Origin: Ehretia macrophylla
Lineage: Eukaryota; Streptophyta; Magnoliopsida; Boraginales; Ehretiaceae
Assembly: GCA_037974665.1 (NCBI GenBank)
Contig: CM075783.1
Coordinates: forward strand, 45,717,318-45,781,317
DNA length: 64,000 bases
Direction of reading: 5' to 3'
Of this stretch, positions 47,291-61,583 are shown piece after piece (the stretch's first letter is position 1; every line of letters starts with the position of its first letter). The notes beneath the pieces were generated by a model. The model was not told where the DNA came from. It made no database searches and worked only from the letters and a program-made list of their open reading frames with translations. The position numbers and the translations under genes were made by a program.

Positions 47291-50200
47291 ATGACAACAA
47301 TTGCTTCACCATCAACACATTGTTCATCATCATCATCATCATCGAGAACAATTGGGTTTCATTCTCATAAACTCATCAATGTTTCCTCGGTTTCTTCGAA
47401 AAGATTGGGCCCCACATACAGCTTCTCCTTGCAATCTAAACCATACCCATATTTCAATGTTGTCCGCATGCAAGATGGTTAGCTCTATTTTTCACTTTTT
47501 CTTTTCTTTTTTTTATATATTTTTTTCTTTCCCGTGTTTCTTTAATGTATTTTCAGCTAAAAATTTGCTGCTATTTAGCATGCCAATATAATTTTATTTA
47601 TTATTTGATCTGAATTTGTGTCTTTTTCTTGTTTAAGTTTTAAGAGTTAATTAAATTAAATTATTTTTTGGAGAAATTTTGGTTTGAGCTTACCATCTAA
47701 GACTGAATAAGATTAAATTTGGTTTAAGTGTTTAGCTAAAAAGAAGATAAAAAGACCGAATTTTTGTTGTTAAGTGTTTAGATTAAAGCAATGATAAAAA
47801 GAATGACTTTTTAGTGTTAAGTGTTTAGCTAAAAGAAAAAAAGGATAAAAAAAATTTGAATTTTTATTGTTAAGTGTTTAGTCTAAAGCAAACATGCCGA
47901 ACAATGATAAAAAAAATTGGACTTTAATTGTTAAGTATTTAGTTTAAAGAAAAAAAAATGATAAAAAGATTGAATTTTTATAGGTAAATGCGTAGTTTAA
48001 GCAAAAATGATTGAAAATAATGAGTTTTTATTGCCAGGTGTTTAAGTTGAAAGCAACGAATGATATAAAGATCGAATTTTTATTCTTAAGTGTTTAGTTT
48101 AAAGCAAAAAAGTGATATAAAGATTGAATTTTTATTGTTGAGTGTTTAGCTTAAAGCAGAAAAAGCTAAAAAGATTGAATCTTTATTGTTAATTGTTTGA
48201 GTTTCAGAACAGAATGAAGCAAAATCCTCAAAACGTTTTTAGTGTTTAGTTCAATCTCTTGCTGCTTATTTAGCCTTATGTTGAAATTAGTGTTTATTTC
48301 TATATGTTTACAAGATGACATGAATATTGTGGGATTTTTTTATGTAGACTTTTGATTTTCCATCTGCATGGAAATGTGATGTAGGTGTCATGGCCACGAA
48401 AGTGACCCCTATTGAAAATGAAACGTCCTTGAAGAAGTTGAAGGATGAATTGTTGTCAGTTACACCTCCAAAAGAACAAAAAGATGCCACTGGTTTTTAT
48501 TTCAACAAAGATAAGTCCACTGTTAGTATTACTGTTGTAGGGGCCTCTGGGGACCTAGCCAAGAAGAAGATTTTTCCTGCACTCTTCGCACTTTATTACG
48601 AGGATTGCCTCCCTGAGGTTTGCATTGCTTTTCCTCTAGTTGACAAATTGTTTTTCTTAATGTTCAAAGTGGAGTACTTAATATTTAATCTTGTGTTAGC
48701 ATTGTGTTCTTGTGCTTTAATATCCTAACGATGAATTATGGATCTTTGTATGTAATTCCTTTACTTCATTGGTTGCAGCACTTCACTATCTTTGGTTATG
48801 CCCGGAGTAAGATGACTGATGCTGAACTCAGAAACATGGTTAGCAAGACCCTTACTTGCAGGATCGATAAGAGGTAATTCAGCTGTGTCTTTTTTATTTT
48901 TGAGATGCTTAATTCTTGGCGACCCCATGTAGCAAACCTGAACAAATTGTTGCATTTCCCATGTTGAGTCGGCATCATAGTTGGACAATTGCTCAGAGTG
49001 GCTGTATTTATAAACTCCGGTCATGTTTTTTCAGGGAAAACTGTGGTGAAAAGATGGAGCAGTTTCTAAAAAGATGTTTCTACCATAGTGGTCAATATGA
49101 TTCCCAGGAACACTTTGTGGAACTTGATAGGAAACTCAAGGAACATGAGGTAATGCAATGCGTTTCTTGATCATTAGATTCAGAAATTTTGAGTTGGTTG
49201 ATTTAAGTTTCTGTAGTAATTGTGTGTAGTCGCAGATTGTTGTGTACCCAAAATAGAGGCAAAGCTTGAGTTGCGGAAATATTTAAAGAGTTGCTAATAC
49301 TTTTTGCATTTTCATTATAGTAATAGTTGTGCCACAGCCCACAGATTTTAGTAACAGCCTGTGTTGTGTGGCCTGCCGTTTATTCATCTTTATATCTTCT
49401 TCATTTGCTTCTTCTAACCCAAACTTAATGAAATAGAAGCCCGTCTAGTGATTTATTAATTTGTGAGGTATGCTAACATGTGTAGGTTACATGAAACTTT
49501 TGTTCTTTTGTTGATTTCGTGTTGATGTAAATGACCAGTATGAGAACAATAAATAACAAATAATGCTAAATACGAGATTCTCCTTACATGTGGAAACTTT
49601 GGAGCTTAAATTCAACATACAGCATTGGGCCTTTAACCCTACACAATTTTTCTTTGAGAAATTGAAGCAATTTTGATAAGCAATTTTGCGTCTTTGCAGT
49701 TAACATGACTATAATTTTTCACATGAATTGGTATCCTTTTTTTCACTCTTCAGTAGGTATGATGGTTAAGGAGAGTTGTCTGTTTATATATTTCACCTTC
49801 TTTTTTCCGTCTTTCCTTCCTTTCTCCTATGTCGTCTTAATTTCTTTCTCCCTCGTGGGTGTTGAGGGATGCACTGGAAGTTGAAGAAATGGTCCATTTT
49901 GTATCTTGAATGGCCCCTTGAGGTGGTCCATGCAGAAGGTTTACTTCTCTTGTACCTAAGAAAGGATGTATTTGGAATTCAAAACTACTTAAGTGCTTGG
50001 CTCTTTGTTGGCCAGATAGATGATTTTTGAAGATAAATTTTCATGTAACTTTTACACGTAATTTTCATGTAATTTTTTGTTATATTTTACTACATCGACC
50101 TTTCCAGGCTGGGAGGATGTCCAATCGTCTTTTCTACTTGTCAATTCCTCCAAATATTTTCACAGATGCTGTAAGATGTGCAAGTCTTTCCGCATCCGCT

Positions 50201-52082
50201 GCTAATGGATGGACGAGAGTAATCGTTGAGAAACCCTTTGGTCGAGATTCTGAATCATCGGCTGCTTTGACTAGAGCGCTCAAGCAATACCTAGAAGAAG
50301 ATCAAATATTCAGGTGAAATTTCTTTAGACTGAAAGAGAAGGAAGAAAAGAAGAAACTTATATAGACTTACGTAACCTTTAAAGTCTTTTGTATGCTGAT
50401 GGTTATCATCAGTGAAAAAAGTGAATATTGTTTAACTAGGGGTTTCTGATTTTGACTTTCTGCTCAACAGGATAGATCATTATCTTGGGAAGGAGTTAGT
50501 GGAGAACCTATCCGTACTTCGCTTCTCCAACCTTATATTTGAGCCCTTGTGGTCAAGACAGTATATAAGAAATGTCCAGTTGATATTCTCTGAAGATTTT
50601 GGGACTGAAGGACGGGGAGGGTAATTCTTTTTCTCACACAAGCATTTAATGAGTCCGAATGTGTTTTGAGAACTTATATATCTTAATCTGTTTTCTCGAT
50701 ACCAGTTACTTTGACCACTATGGGATAATCAGAGACATAATGCAAAATCATCTGCTGCAAATACTAGCCCTCTTTGCCATGGAAACACCAGTCAGTTTGG
50801 ATGCAGAAGATATCCGAAATGAAAAGGTGTTTGCTTGTTTAACCGGACTTGTTCATAATTAAGTGATCTGTTGTTTATATGAAGGCTCATAACGAATCCG
50901 TAATACATTCCAGGTTAAAGTTTTACGTTCCATGAGACCTTTAAAACTTGAAGATGTAGTAATAGGGCAATACAAGAGTCACTCAAAAGGAGGGGTTACT
51001 TACCCTGGGTATACGGATGACAAGACTGTCCCCAAGGACAGCCTTACTCCAACCTTTGCAGCAGCTGCTCTTTTCATAGACAACGCAAGATGGGATGGGG
51101 TCCCTTTCTTAATGAAAGCTGGGAAAGCCTTGCATAATAGGAGGTCGGAATGCTATTTGTAAACAATGTATCGTCCTTTCCAAATCTTAGATTAAACTTT
51201 CTGCTAATGCTTATCTTTACATTCAATCTCAGCACTGAGATAAGAGTACAGTTTAGGCATGTTCCTGGCAACTTATACAATCGGAACATCGGGACAGATC
51301 TTGGCCAGGCAACAAATGAGCTTGTTATTCGTGTTCAGCCTGATGAAGCGATCTATCTTGGGATCAATAATAAGGTCCCTGGTTTGGGAATGAGATTGGA
51401 CCGCAGTAATCTCAATCTCCTATATGCAGCAAGGTATCAATGTGACAATACTATAGGTGCCCATGTGACAAATATCTTGCTAGAACATGTCATGCACGGC
51501 TCTCTCTGTATTTACATCGCTTTTGTGTATTCTGTATTTACAAATGTAATTCTTTTGTGAAATCAACATTCGAAGTACTATCAAAAGCGAGCACATTGTC
51601 TTGACGCCTATAGTTTAAAAAGTTATAAATTTTCTTGAGATTAGATTGTTGCAACAAGTATAGTGGTTTGGCAGTAGAATCTGTAGTATTATCTCAAGAA
51701 TTTGAAGACAGTCACCATTATGGTATATTTATTTCTCCTGTTAAAATTGTATATCCCATAGTCATCATGTGTCTTTGAATTGGTAAACAAGTGTCATTGA
51801 TGGGTTTTCTTCTTCCTTTTTGTCGCTTGTAGATACTCAAAGGAGATTCCTGATGCATACGAGAGACTCCTTCTTGACGCTATAGATGGTGAAAGAAGGT
51901 TGTTCATCCGAAGTGATGAACTGGATGCTGCTTGGGCTCTCTTCACCCCAGTACTGAAAGAGATTGAAGCGAAGAAAATAATCCCCGAGTACTATCCTTA
52001 TGGAAGTCGAGGTCCAGTTGGTGCCCATTATCTGGCAGCTAGATACAATGTACGATGGGGTGGTCTTGGGGTAGACCAATGA
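47291..52082 (+). CDS. G6PD: Plastidic glucose-6-phosphate 1-dehydrogenase, 10 exons, 595 aa
   Basis: The enzyme oxidises glucose-6-phosphate to 6-phosphogluconolactone with NADP+, the first and controlling step of the oxidative pentose-phosphate pathway. Exons read by splice sites and frame are 47291-47477, 48385-48617, 48779-48873, 49035-49149, 50108-50313, 50471-50620, 50706-50826, 50914-51143, 51233-51433 and 51833-52082. The total is 1788 nt with every phase matching. Residues 1-62 are a Ser/Thr-rich transit peptide (exon 1). The NADP motif GASGDLA is at 115-121, EKPFG at 251-255 and the substrate-binding RIDHYLGKE at 279-287. Cys167 and Cys175 (in TCRIDKRENCG) match the thioredoxin-controlled cysteine pair of chloroplast isoforms. 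Length fits the plastid family (about 575-600 residues). All motifs are intact. P1 versus P2 type cannot be settled without alignment. Confidence 0.96.
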
Positions 52083-53337
52083 TTCGAAGAATGGTTTGCC
52101 GATGAAGCCAGAAACAACTCCATTTTTCTGATTTTGTCGTTGTGGTAAACTCTACTCATTCTGTTTTTGGAGACGGACAAGAAGGGTGAAGTTACTTCAT
52201 GCCTGGGTAGTTCAGAGCCAGAGGAGTAGTTAGCTAACAGAGACTGAGAGAGAATCAGGATGATGCTTCTCTTTCAATGGACAAGGTTCTTTGGTTACTA
52301 CTCATCATCTCCCATTCCTTTTAGCTTAAACTGCAATCTTTCAGCTTTTGTATACTTCAATTGTATCCATATTCCATTTCCTTATGCACTAATACGAACA
52401 AATTGCTGAGTTGCTAATTGGTTTCGGTCTTTGTGTGACAAAACTTGGATTTAGATTGTAATGTCCCATCGAGAAGTGTGTTTATAAGTGGGTGTTGTGA
52501 GTTTGTACCAATAGATTTGAGGTTCAAGAAGTAGTTATTTCTTTAGTTTATAACATCAATTTCGTGCGCGACCTAGAGTTCTTGTCTCGACGTGACACAG
52601 ATGATTGAGTTGTCATGTCATTTGGTTCGTTTTCAGACCTTGGAATGCAAGTCAAAAAGGGCTCCTTTTTTTTTTTGGTGGCTAATGTGTAACACTAAAT
52701 TTAGTTGGTGATCTAGTACTTAATTGATTCAGAAAGCTATGGACTGCAAATGGTTATCATGTATATGATAAAAATTCTTATCATGTATATGATAAAAATT
52801 CTATCATATAGAAAAAGTAAAGAGGTAAACGAACGATGCATAAACAATGCTTCTTTAGAGGTTTTTTTTTTTTATCCTAGTTTGGAAAAAAAAAAATGAA
52901 AAAAGGGTGAGCCACAAAGAAATTGACAGACGCAGAAGATTCTTTTAATGTTCGGTTTACTACGTTCATTTGGTATAATATAATAAATGGTCAGTGTTTA
53001 GCACATCATTTCCATTAAACATTGAAAATATCGCATTTAAAGATGAGTTAATTTAACTACTTAGCCTGTGGCTCTTAGCTAGACAGGCATTAATAGGAAT
53101 TCACTCTCCGTGTGCCACAGGAAGTTGTGCGCTTCCCCGTTCACTGTCAACAAAAGTATCAAAGCTTTAAAGTTCGAGTCTTTCCTTTACCTGAATGTGC
53201 AAAATGTATTAAATGCTATTATTAAAACACGGGTTTATAAATTTAGGGTGGATCATCGAAAGAAAAAGAAACTAAGAAATATCTGAAAGGAGTTCATAGC
53301 AGAATAAACCTTTTGTCTCTCTCTTTCTTGTGCAGCC
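52083..53337. other. G6PDH 3' region and spacer to the next gene
   Basis: The 3' untranslated region of the G6PDH gene probably ends around 52380-52450. A 24-base unit with a palindromic core (TTATCATGTATATGATAA) occurs twice at 52754-52803. No gene is seen in the spacer. Confidence 0.5.
53236..53242 (+). promoter_or_regulatory. Candidate TATA box of the SDR gene
   Basis: TATAAAT lies about 100 bases upstream of the start codon at 53338. It would place transcription start near 53265-53270 and give a leader of about 70 bases that includes the CTCTCTCTTTC tract. Confidence 0.5.
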
Positions 53338-56089
53338 ATGCTTACAAGCTATCTTAACAACAACTTCATAAATGTAGCAACTATGTGTATCCTTTTTGTT
53401 GCCATGAGTATTCTGTTGCCTCCATTGTTGATCTTGAAATTCATATATGTAAACACCATAGTTAGATACCATGCAAAGGAGGATAACATGAAAGGAAAAG
53501 TTGTTCTGATCACTGGTGCTTCGTCAGGGATTGGAGAGGTAACATGTCCGTCTAGTTAATTAAATTGACCGTTTCTTCTAAAAGTTTAAACATTTTAAGA
53601 GTTTATTTTAATTATTCATTGACTTCAACACGTTTTTCCAACACTCTTTTTTTTTTTTTTTTTTTTTTTTTCTGTTCAGCTTTGGGTAGATATTTTGTGA
53701 TTAGTCGATCATTGCTTGAATAATTGTAGTTGAATTTTCAGTATATGGCTTACGAATATGCGAAAAGAGGCGCTTATTTAGCAGTTGTGGCAAGGAGGGA
53801 GGAACGCCTCCGTGAGGTTGCTAAGAAGGCTCGCGGGTTTGGATCACCGGACGTTCTTCTTCTTACAGCAGATGTATCAAACATTAATGACTGTAAGAGA
53901 TTCGTTGATGAAACCATGAACCATTTTGGCCGATGTAAGACTTAATTTGCGTTGTTTGTTTGTTCATGAATATGCTTCATCAGTTTCTTGTTAATGTTTA
54001 TTATGGCTGCAAAGATCGTGTGCGCGCGCAGTTATGCTTCGGATACTGGCCTAACCGATCAGAAGGGACTCCCACAAAATGGAGTTTGGAAAGTCGTGAG
54101 AACAATTGGACCTTAATACAAATGACATAGGAAATTGGAGCATTCTCCAATATCATGGATGGCCATGTTGGTCATAAATAGTCACAATTATTTGGATAAA
54201 AAAACTACCACAACTATCAGATGAAAAAGACGTTCTTGAAGGGATATAACCCTTGACTTCTCTCTATAAATACAAGTAAGATCGCTCTTGAGGGAATGGA
54301 TTTGATTCATATCCTTAAACCCAAAGTATTAAGAGATATTGAGTGACCCTTAGTTGTCTTGTCTAACACTATGGTATGATTCTAGTAGTCTTTTCAAATA
54401 ACTAGCGGGCATACAATAAAATATTTTAGTCCAAGAAACGCATCCGCATAATTATGATACATTTGGTATATTCCTTCACATAGAATCCAACATGAGCCTA
54501 AACAAATATCTTAATTTTGCTTGTTCACCTATTTTGTTAATGTGAGACAATTGACTTTCTCCTTATTTCTCAATCCACACGAAAAATTCTAACAACTTCA
54601 TTGAAAAGTTGACGGTTTTTCTTATTTCCCATTGTTACTTCTTAATTATTGCTCTTCCCTCAAGAATGGAATGTCTCCACAGTCAAACATGGATAATATT
54701 GTTGAAATCTAAAAGGGTCGCCATATTTCTTTTTGCGCATCTGCAAAAGCTGGAGCAGTAGCTTTATTAATTGCTTCTGTTTGAAATACTTTTGATAAGA
54801 ATCTCAATTTTGTGCATGCAGTGGATCATCTAGTAAACAATGCTGGAATTGGCAACGCATATTCCGTTGTTAATGATGCCGTCGAAGTGACCAAATTTGC
54901 TCCTGTCATGGTAATGCTTTTTTGAAAAGAATAGTGATACATATGGACGGATTTAGGATTTTTTGTATATCGCCTGGTGATATAGATTGTCCTTCTTTCC
55001 CGTATTTGTAAATAAACAGGATATCAACTTTTGGGGATCTGTCTACCCAACATATTATGCAATTCCTCACCTCAAAAAAAGCGAAGGGAAGATCATTGTT
55101 AATGCTTCAGCTGCTGCATTCTTGCACCCTCCACAAGCAGGCTTCTACAATGTAATCGAACTTTTTTTGATAATTCACTTTTTGGTAATCTGCTAAAACC
55201 CTCCCTGTATTTTTGTCAAAATTTTACATAAGACGTTGTGGTACCGTAATAATCCTATAATCTCATTATTTAGTTCGAAGAATGTAGCAATAAACCTCCT
55301 GCTACCACAGGACAAAGGAGGCATTGACAACATCCTTATAGATCGAACATGGTATTATATTGTTATAATACCTTAATATCTAACATGGAATTTTGACAAA
55401 ATACTGAGGGGTCTTTTGCTCCTTACCCTTTTTCCCTTCCTGTATGGTCGTCTATTTTTAGATCTTTTCACTTGAATAATCCATAACTGCTAACTTTTTT
55501 GCTTTTCCAGGCTAGCAAAGCTGCATTAGTAAGCTTCTTTGAGTCGCTAAGAGTTGAATTATCTCCTGAAATAACAATTACTATTGTCACGCTCGGTTAT
55601 GTGGAATCTGAGATGACACAAGGGAAACACCTTACCAGGAAAGGTGTCGTTGAAGTCAGCCCAGAAACTAAAGTAAGACTGATGAAATTATTTACGAGCA
55701 CTGTTATATGTTACTTAGATTAATAATAAAAATTCTTACATACAAAAAGAATAAAATATCATCAATCGGGTGACATAAAACTTTACCCTTTATTTATTTA
55801 TCCGTCTTAATACGATTAACAAGATTTTGCTGTGTAGGTTGTAATCAAAGGGTATCCACTGATGAGTACTGAGCCATGTGCTAAAGCCATTGTTGGTGGG
55901 GCATGCAGAGGAGAAAGATACGTGAGTGAGCCTCAGTATATAAGAGTGCTGATGATCCTCAACTTTTTATTCCCTGAATTGTTAGAGTGGCATTATCGCA
56001 CGACTTATCTTGCTAAGTTGCGCACAGCTGCGAGGCTATCCCATGACCATGGCCAACAAGTTTCTTCTTCATCATTTAAAATAGAATAG
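53338..56089 (+). CDS. HSD: 11-beta-hydroxysteroid dehydrogenase-like SDR (steroleosin family), 6 exons, 342 aa
   Basis: This is a classical short-chain dehydrogenase anchored to ER or oil-body membrane. Plant relatives (HSD1/steroleosin) act on sterols and influence brassinosteroid responses and seed oil bodies. Exons are 53338-53538, 53742-53934, 54822-54910, 55020-55151, 55511-55672 and 55838-56089 (1029 nt, phases consistent). Residues 13-38 are a hydrophobic anchor with the proline pair P28-P29 expected of the proline knob. The cofactor loop TGASSGIG is at 59-66, NNAG at 137-140, catalytic Ser191 (N-A-S), Tyr204 and Lys208 (Y-N-A-S-K). V-A-R-R-E-E-R-L after the second strand suggests NADP preference. 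Family members are about 340-390 residues, so it looks complete. The exact substrate cannot be told from sequence. Confidence 0.94.
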
Positions 56090-57084
56090 GTACCTTCGGG
56101 GGCGGAACTAGGGCCCTATAGCTAACTAGTGCACTTATTATACATCGAGCGAAATTAGCGGGTGCACTTACAATAAAATGGTCTAATATAATAATTTTTT
56201 TTAAAATATGTGACTCCGCTGCCGGTTTAAGGTCTCACAAGTGTTAGATATCATGAGTTTATCATCCATAAATACTTGAAACTCGTGGGTTAAATAACAC
56301 TATACCCTTTTATGATTTGTCAAAAATAAAATAAATATTTTCTCGTGTAATAATGCAATTACAGTTTTAAAATTTAAAGCATTAAGCCTTTGAACATTGA
56401 AGGTTGTTTTAAGACACTTTCTTATTTAACCTGGTGATTAATTTGCACTTATAATCAAAGATAAATTAACATTCTTGCCGATCTCAAAATAATCCAGGAA
56501 AACGTTCACCTATGTGTAATCTATTCATAAAATTGCTATTAAAGAGATCAATAGTAGTAAAGTGATAATATAATTACGTTAAAATGATATAGATTATTGA
56601 GTGTGAAAATTAAATAATTGTATCGTCATTTTACTCTGAGTAGTAGAGAAATCACCGGAACTAACTTAGGTGGGGAATTTTGTTCCATTCCAATTAAAGA
56701 GCGAAGCTTTCAAGAGAAGAGTAAGCGATTGAGATAGCAAATTCACATAATTGAGCTTTACTGCTTTATTAAGAAAAAAATAAAATGCTTCGAGTACCTA
56801 CTAAAGAGAAAAACTTTTAAGATAGAAAACTTTGAATTCAAGAGATATTGGGTGAGACGTCAACAACTTGCTTTTAATAATGTTCCCATATGTCCCCATG
56901 ATGGGCAACATATCACACAACAAGACATTAGCACCGATCATCATGGCCACCAACCAATTATTATCAATCCAATGGGTTATTTTTCTCCCCATAGTTTAGG
57001 GAAAATTTTGTTTTTAAAAGTTTGATGGAATAGAAAGACAATTGTTCATATTTTTTATTATTATTTTTGATTGATTTAATATAC
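56090..57084. other. Intergenic DNA downstream of the SDR gene
   Basis: AT-rich, with no supported gene. The SDR 3' untranslated region begins here, and no clear polyadenylation signal was identified. Confidence 0.45.
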
Positions 57085-57335
57085 GCATTAGTCAAGAGTT
57101 ACTGTTATATTATAAGGATAATAATTACTTGTTGTGATGAACAATTTCAAGCTTAAAACTAGTATTTTCTTATCGTTCTTGTTTGATCTAGTACACGTAT
57201 TAACTAAGAGGTATTACTGCACCATAGTATTAACTACTCGTCATGATAAACAATTTCAAATTTGAAACTGATACCCCTTATCATTCTTGACTAATGTAGT
57301 GTACATATTAGCTAGGGGATACTGCTACATCAAAA
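57085..57335. repeat. Diverged ~115-bp tandem repeat, two to three copies
   Basis: A module containing GTATTA(A/G)CTA..GAG, GTTACTG and ATGAACAATTTCAA...TTATC(G/A)TTCTTG recurs at about 57085, 57188 and partly at 57300. Divergence is high, so the copies are old. Confidence 0.55.
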
Positions 57336-58675
57336 AGTTTATAATGTATTTTAAATGGATCAAATGTAATTCTGCCTAAATGAATTTTTTGTTATTAAAA
57401 AAGAAAAGAAAAAGCAAAAATTTGAAAAGTGATCAGCGCTCATTCCAACTTGGCTTGTAAGACTTGGATTCATTCCAAAGTTGAAAGTGAAAGTAAAAAA
57501 GAGCAAAATTTATTACCTCTCCTCTGATTGATGCACCTGTAAAAGAAAGGCAAGAGGACACATTGAAAATTTTTGACCTGTCACCACCGGACCTTTGTTT
57601 TAGTGGTATGTTTTTTTTTATAATTATGAAAGATATTTTTTGGCGTGTCATCATTAAGTCTTTGGTCTAATGATATGTTTTTAATTGTAATTATAAGAGA
57701 TTGTAAGATTAATTTTTACAAATAATATTATTCAATATATATTTTATGACTTAGACCTCCCTCGAATCAAAAAAAACTTTTTGACGTGTCAGACTTTTTG
57801 TTTACTAAGTATATTTAACTTTATCACAATGGATTTTTACTCTGATATGAAGAGGGAAAATTTTCTATGGAATTTTGTTGATTTCACATTGGAAATTCAA
57901 TAATGATCTCTCATCACACTGGAATAAAAATAGATATGACTATGATACTTTTTTCCATTTTAAATTGAATACCATAATTAACTTATTTCATAAAATTCAA
58001 ATTCTTTTGAGCACATTTTTGCAGTATTTTTTGAGAAAATGCTCTGACAATATTATCCAAGTTTAGAGTTTAAAATTAATCTTATAAAAGTAAGATAAAG
58101 GCCAAAGATCTAACATGATTTTGTCGAAGTTAGACTTTAAAAAATATGCCCAAAAACCTTTCTCCATTACTAGATAAAGAGGTAGTGAGCTATATCCTTA
58201 AATTATAGAAGTTATTAAAAATTATAATAATACATAGTTTTACATACAATTTAAACAAAAATAGAGGTTTTTTTTTTTTTTTACTTTACCCTATTTAACC
58301 TTTTATTTTTAATTACATAAGGTGAAGCTGAGTTCCTATTCAACAACCAACTTAAGGGACGTATCACCTCTTTTGTCCCTATCCAAAAACACACTCAATT
58401 GCGCGGGAATCCGGCCAATTGTGTGGCTATCCATTAAAAAAATTCTTCCTAACCAATTTATACATTAATTTGTTTTGCGATACACATATGAAACTTTAAA
58501 ACCCGGACGAAAGGATTGTCTTGCAATGTTCAATCCGTAGCCTAAAGAGGTTGGTCATCAATTCTCTTCTTTAATATTTTACTTTTAAGACCTTAGAATT
58601 CTACTTTTGAAGCACCAATGAATGATAAAAAAATATTTTGGACTTCTTGAGCATTTTGTGCCACGTAATCTCTCT

Positions 58676-58709
<34 letters not shown>

Positions 58710-61583
58710 AAAATGATTGTAATCTGCCATCTTCATATCTTGTGTGTTGTAATTTCCCCTTTTATGATAGCATGTTAGCAATTAACAAGGTTACATCTCC
58801 ATTATCCTTGGAGCATAAGTTATCCCAAGACAGCAACAATGATAGCACTCAGCTGATCAGCATTTGCTTTTTCTTTTCATCTTTCATGCGAGCAATCACA
58901 GTAATCAAGCTAGCTAGCCTTCCAGCATTACCAAATATACTAAAGGTTAATGTTTTGTGTCGTTGGAATGATGTTTCACTCTTTTTTTATATAGTATAAA
59001 CTTGTATAATATCATATTTTAGTGCATGTTCTCCTATTCAGTTTCTTTGTTCGAATGAACAAAGTTAGTAATAAGCTAGCAATTGACGGATTTTGTAATG
59101 TACTCCATGCCATGCCTTTGGGACATTCTTTGTTTGGAATTTCACTCAGCTGGTTTGGGTTAAATATTTTTGTAATCACTAACTTCATTTTGATGAATTT
59201 TCAGCCTTTTAACAAAAAAATAAAAATAAAAGAAAACTTTATGACTTCTTTGCCATAGTTGATTTTTTTTATACCCTAAGAAACATCCCATATAATTAAT
59301 GAGACAACAGAGACGACGAATGCTAGAGTTGTAAGCAACTTGGTCACTGGCAATCGACTCCCTACCCAATTGATGCAGTTTACTTTCTAACAATCTGCTA
59401 AATACCCAGACTTCTCGACTCCTGAATCTTAATTAGATTCTAACACACACACTAAATTTGTAAAAAATAAAAGATGAATACTATATGTAATTCATTTATA
59501 CCAGATGAGTTAGCTAGGTTTAGTCATGTAAAAGGGAAATAGAAGTGACATGCAATGTGGTCACATACGGTACACTTGGCGAAGTGCTAGCATAGTCTCA
59601 ATCCAGATTTAGCTTTATGTGTAACATGTGCCAATGAGTTGTCTTTAAATAAATAACTGTTTGATCCACGAAACTTGTTTAAAGAAAAATTAGACTCACT
59701 TAATTTATTATATGCAATATTACTTTTTTTTTTTTTTCTAATGACGACAATAGGAATGAAAATCAGAGGAATTGCAACTTTATAAAAGACAAATCAAAGT
59801 GAAACTGTCAAAAAGATGGATGATGCTTAGGCAACTTCCCAGGAAACTGCTGCAATGTTTCTTCTTTGCTATGCAGAATTGAGAAGGCCACATATTCAGT
59901 TAAAATAGTGACAGATTCAGAATTATTATTCGTGGGGTTAAAAATACGTAATTCAAATTTGTATATGAATAACTTTTTTTGGGTAAGGACTAAATTAAGT
60001 TTTTAACTTAAAAATATACACATTTTCAAAAAAATAAAGCCTTCACTTTTTAATAATTCTGCTTTTGGGACAAGTGAAGGTTGTTGTCCCCATTGTCACT
60101 CCGTCTTTGAGTTGGAAAAACATACTTAAGACTGAGAGAATTCTGGAAGAAAAAGAAAACATAACACCAAGTAGGAAACCAATAGTAAATAAATGGTAGA
60201 AATAATTATTTTATGAATGGATCTGGTACAGGAAATGCTCGAGAAAGATAGAAAAAGGGATAAGTCTCTTATGATAATTCGTTTATAATTGATTTCACAT
60301 TCGTTAATTAAAATATATATATATATATATATATTGTACAGGATAAAGAAACCCTGTAAGGAATTAATGCCGTGACTCACGTTTGGCTTTTTCAGGACGT
60401 TTACTTTTCATGCAGGAAATTTCTACCCTATTTGGACCAACCACTATTGAGCATACTATTATGACTTCGTGTGTGCTTGACATTTTGCTGCAATGTTCTT
60501 ACTTCACTATCTGTGTAGCAAAATTTCAAGGCCCCACTCTTAGATTGTTTTTTTCTTTATTTTTTTTTAGTACATACTGAATTCGTGGTTTAAATTAAAA
60601 CTTCAGTTATAATATATCATTAATTGATTGTTGCATCCATTTCTTAGATGTCCCACTCTTAGCCTTTGTCTCTTGTTCAAAATCACACTCCGATCGTAGA
60701 CAATCTTTAGAAGAGAGTTTATTATATATTACTTGTCGATATTTCATCATGTTTTATATATTTTAAGAATCATTATCATATGAGGAGTGGTGAATGGAAT
60801 CTGATAGACAAATGAGTTAATAAATTAATAGAAAAAAAAGCCGTTCCATTTCAATAAATGATCTACACTGAGTTTCATAGTTTTTAGTCCGCTATCCCAA
60901 TTCTTACGTGTAAAAAAATATTTGACTTTCACTATACAAATTCTTACCGTACAAAGAAAAGTAAAACATTATATCGGTAAGGTTTTCGAAAAAAAACCTC
61001 CATGTATGAAGATTTAAACAACAAAGCCAAATTTCAATCTTTTTAATTTCTCTCAAGCTTTAATATAAGTCAATTTAATCTGCACAGACAAGCAGAAAAG
61101 GGTACAACAATAATTAGCATGATAAAATACAAAGTTATTAGCAGGACACCATAAGTCAATTTAATCTGCACAGAAAAGCGGAAAGGGTACAACAACAATG
61201 AATTGCAGGGTTAGTATTTTTTCTTTTTTTCTTTGTTAAACAGTGAAACATCTCCACACAACAAATCAACAATAAACAAGTAAAAATTACGCTGAAATAG
61301 AATTTTATATTCACTTTCCTACATGCATTATTCCAACCTTATTGTTGTATATGACTAAAACTTTACAATATAATGATACATTCCAATTTATACATCAAAT
61401 CAGATAAAAACTTTATATTGATGAGAACCAAGAAATTTCAAACACACGATTTGGTGAATCCTACCTCCCCTCGTTGGCAGCAAGGCTATTTCTTAGGGGC
61501 AATTGCCGGCTATTATGATAAAACACAAAATTATTAGCAGCATTCACACATGTAATTCCACTTATAAAGATTACATTAATGCT
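57336..61583. other. Intergenic DNA, no gene recognised
   Basis: Microsatellites are the main visible features: (CA)n(TA)n at 58676-58710 and (AT)n at 60311-60334. An 84-base tandem duplication (AAGTCAATTTAATCTGCACA...) lies at about 61068-61205. Open frames of 60-125 codons on both strands, such as 58622-58999, cross microsatellites and have no domain. Confidence 0.5.

Noticed and set aside
58622-58999. Plus-strand open frame of 125 codons
   Set aside because: It runs through a CA/TA microsatellite and shows no domain.
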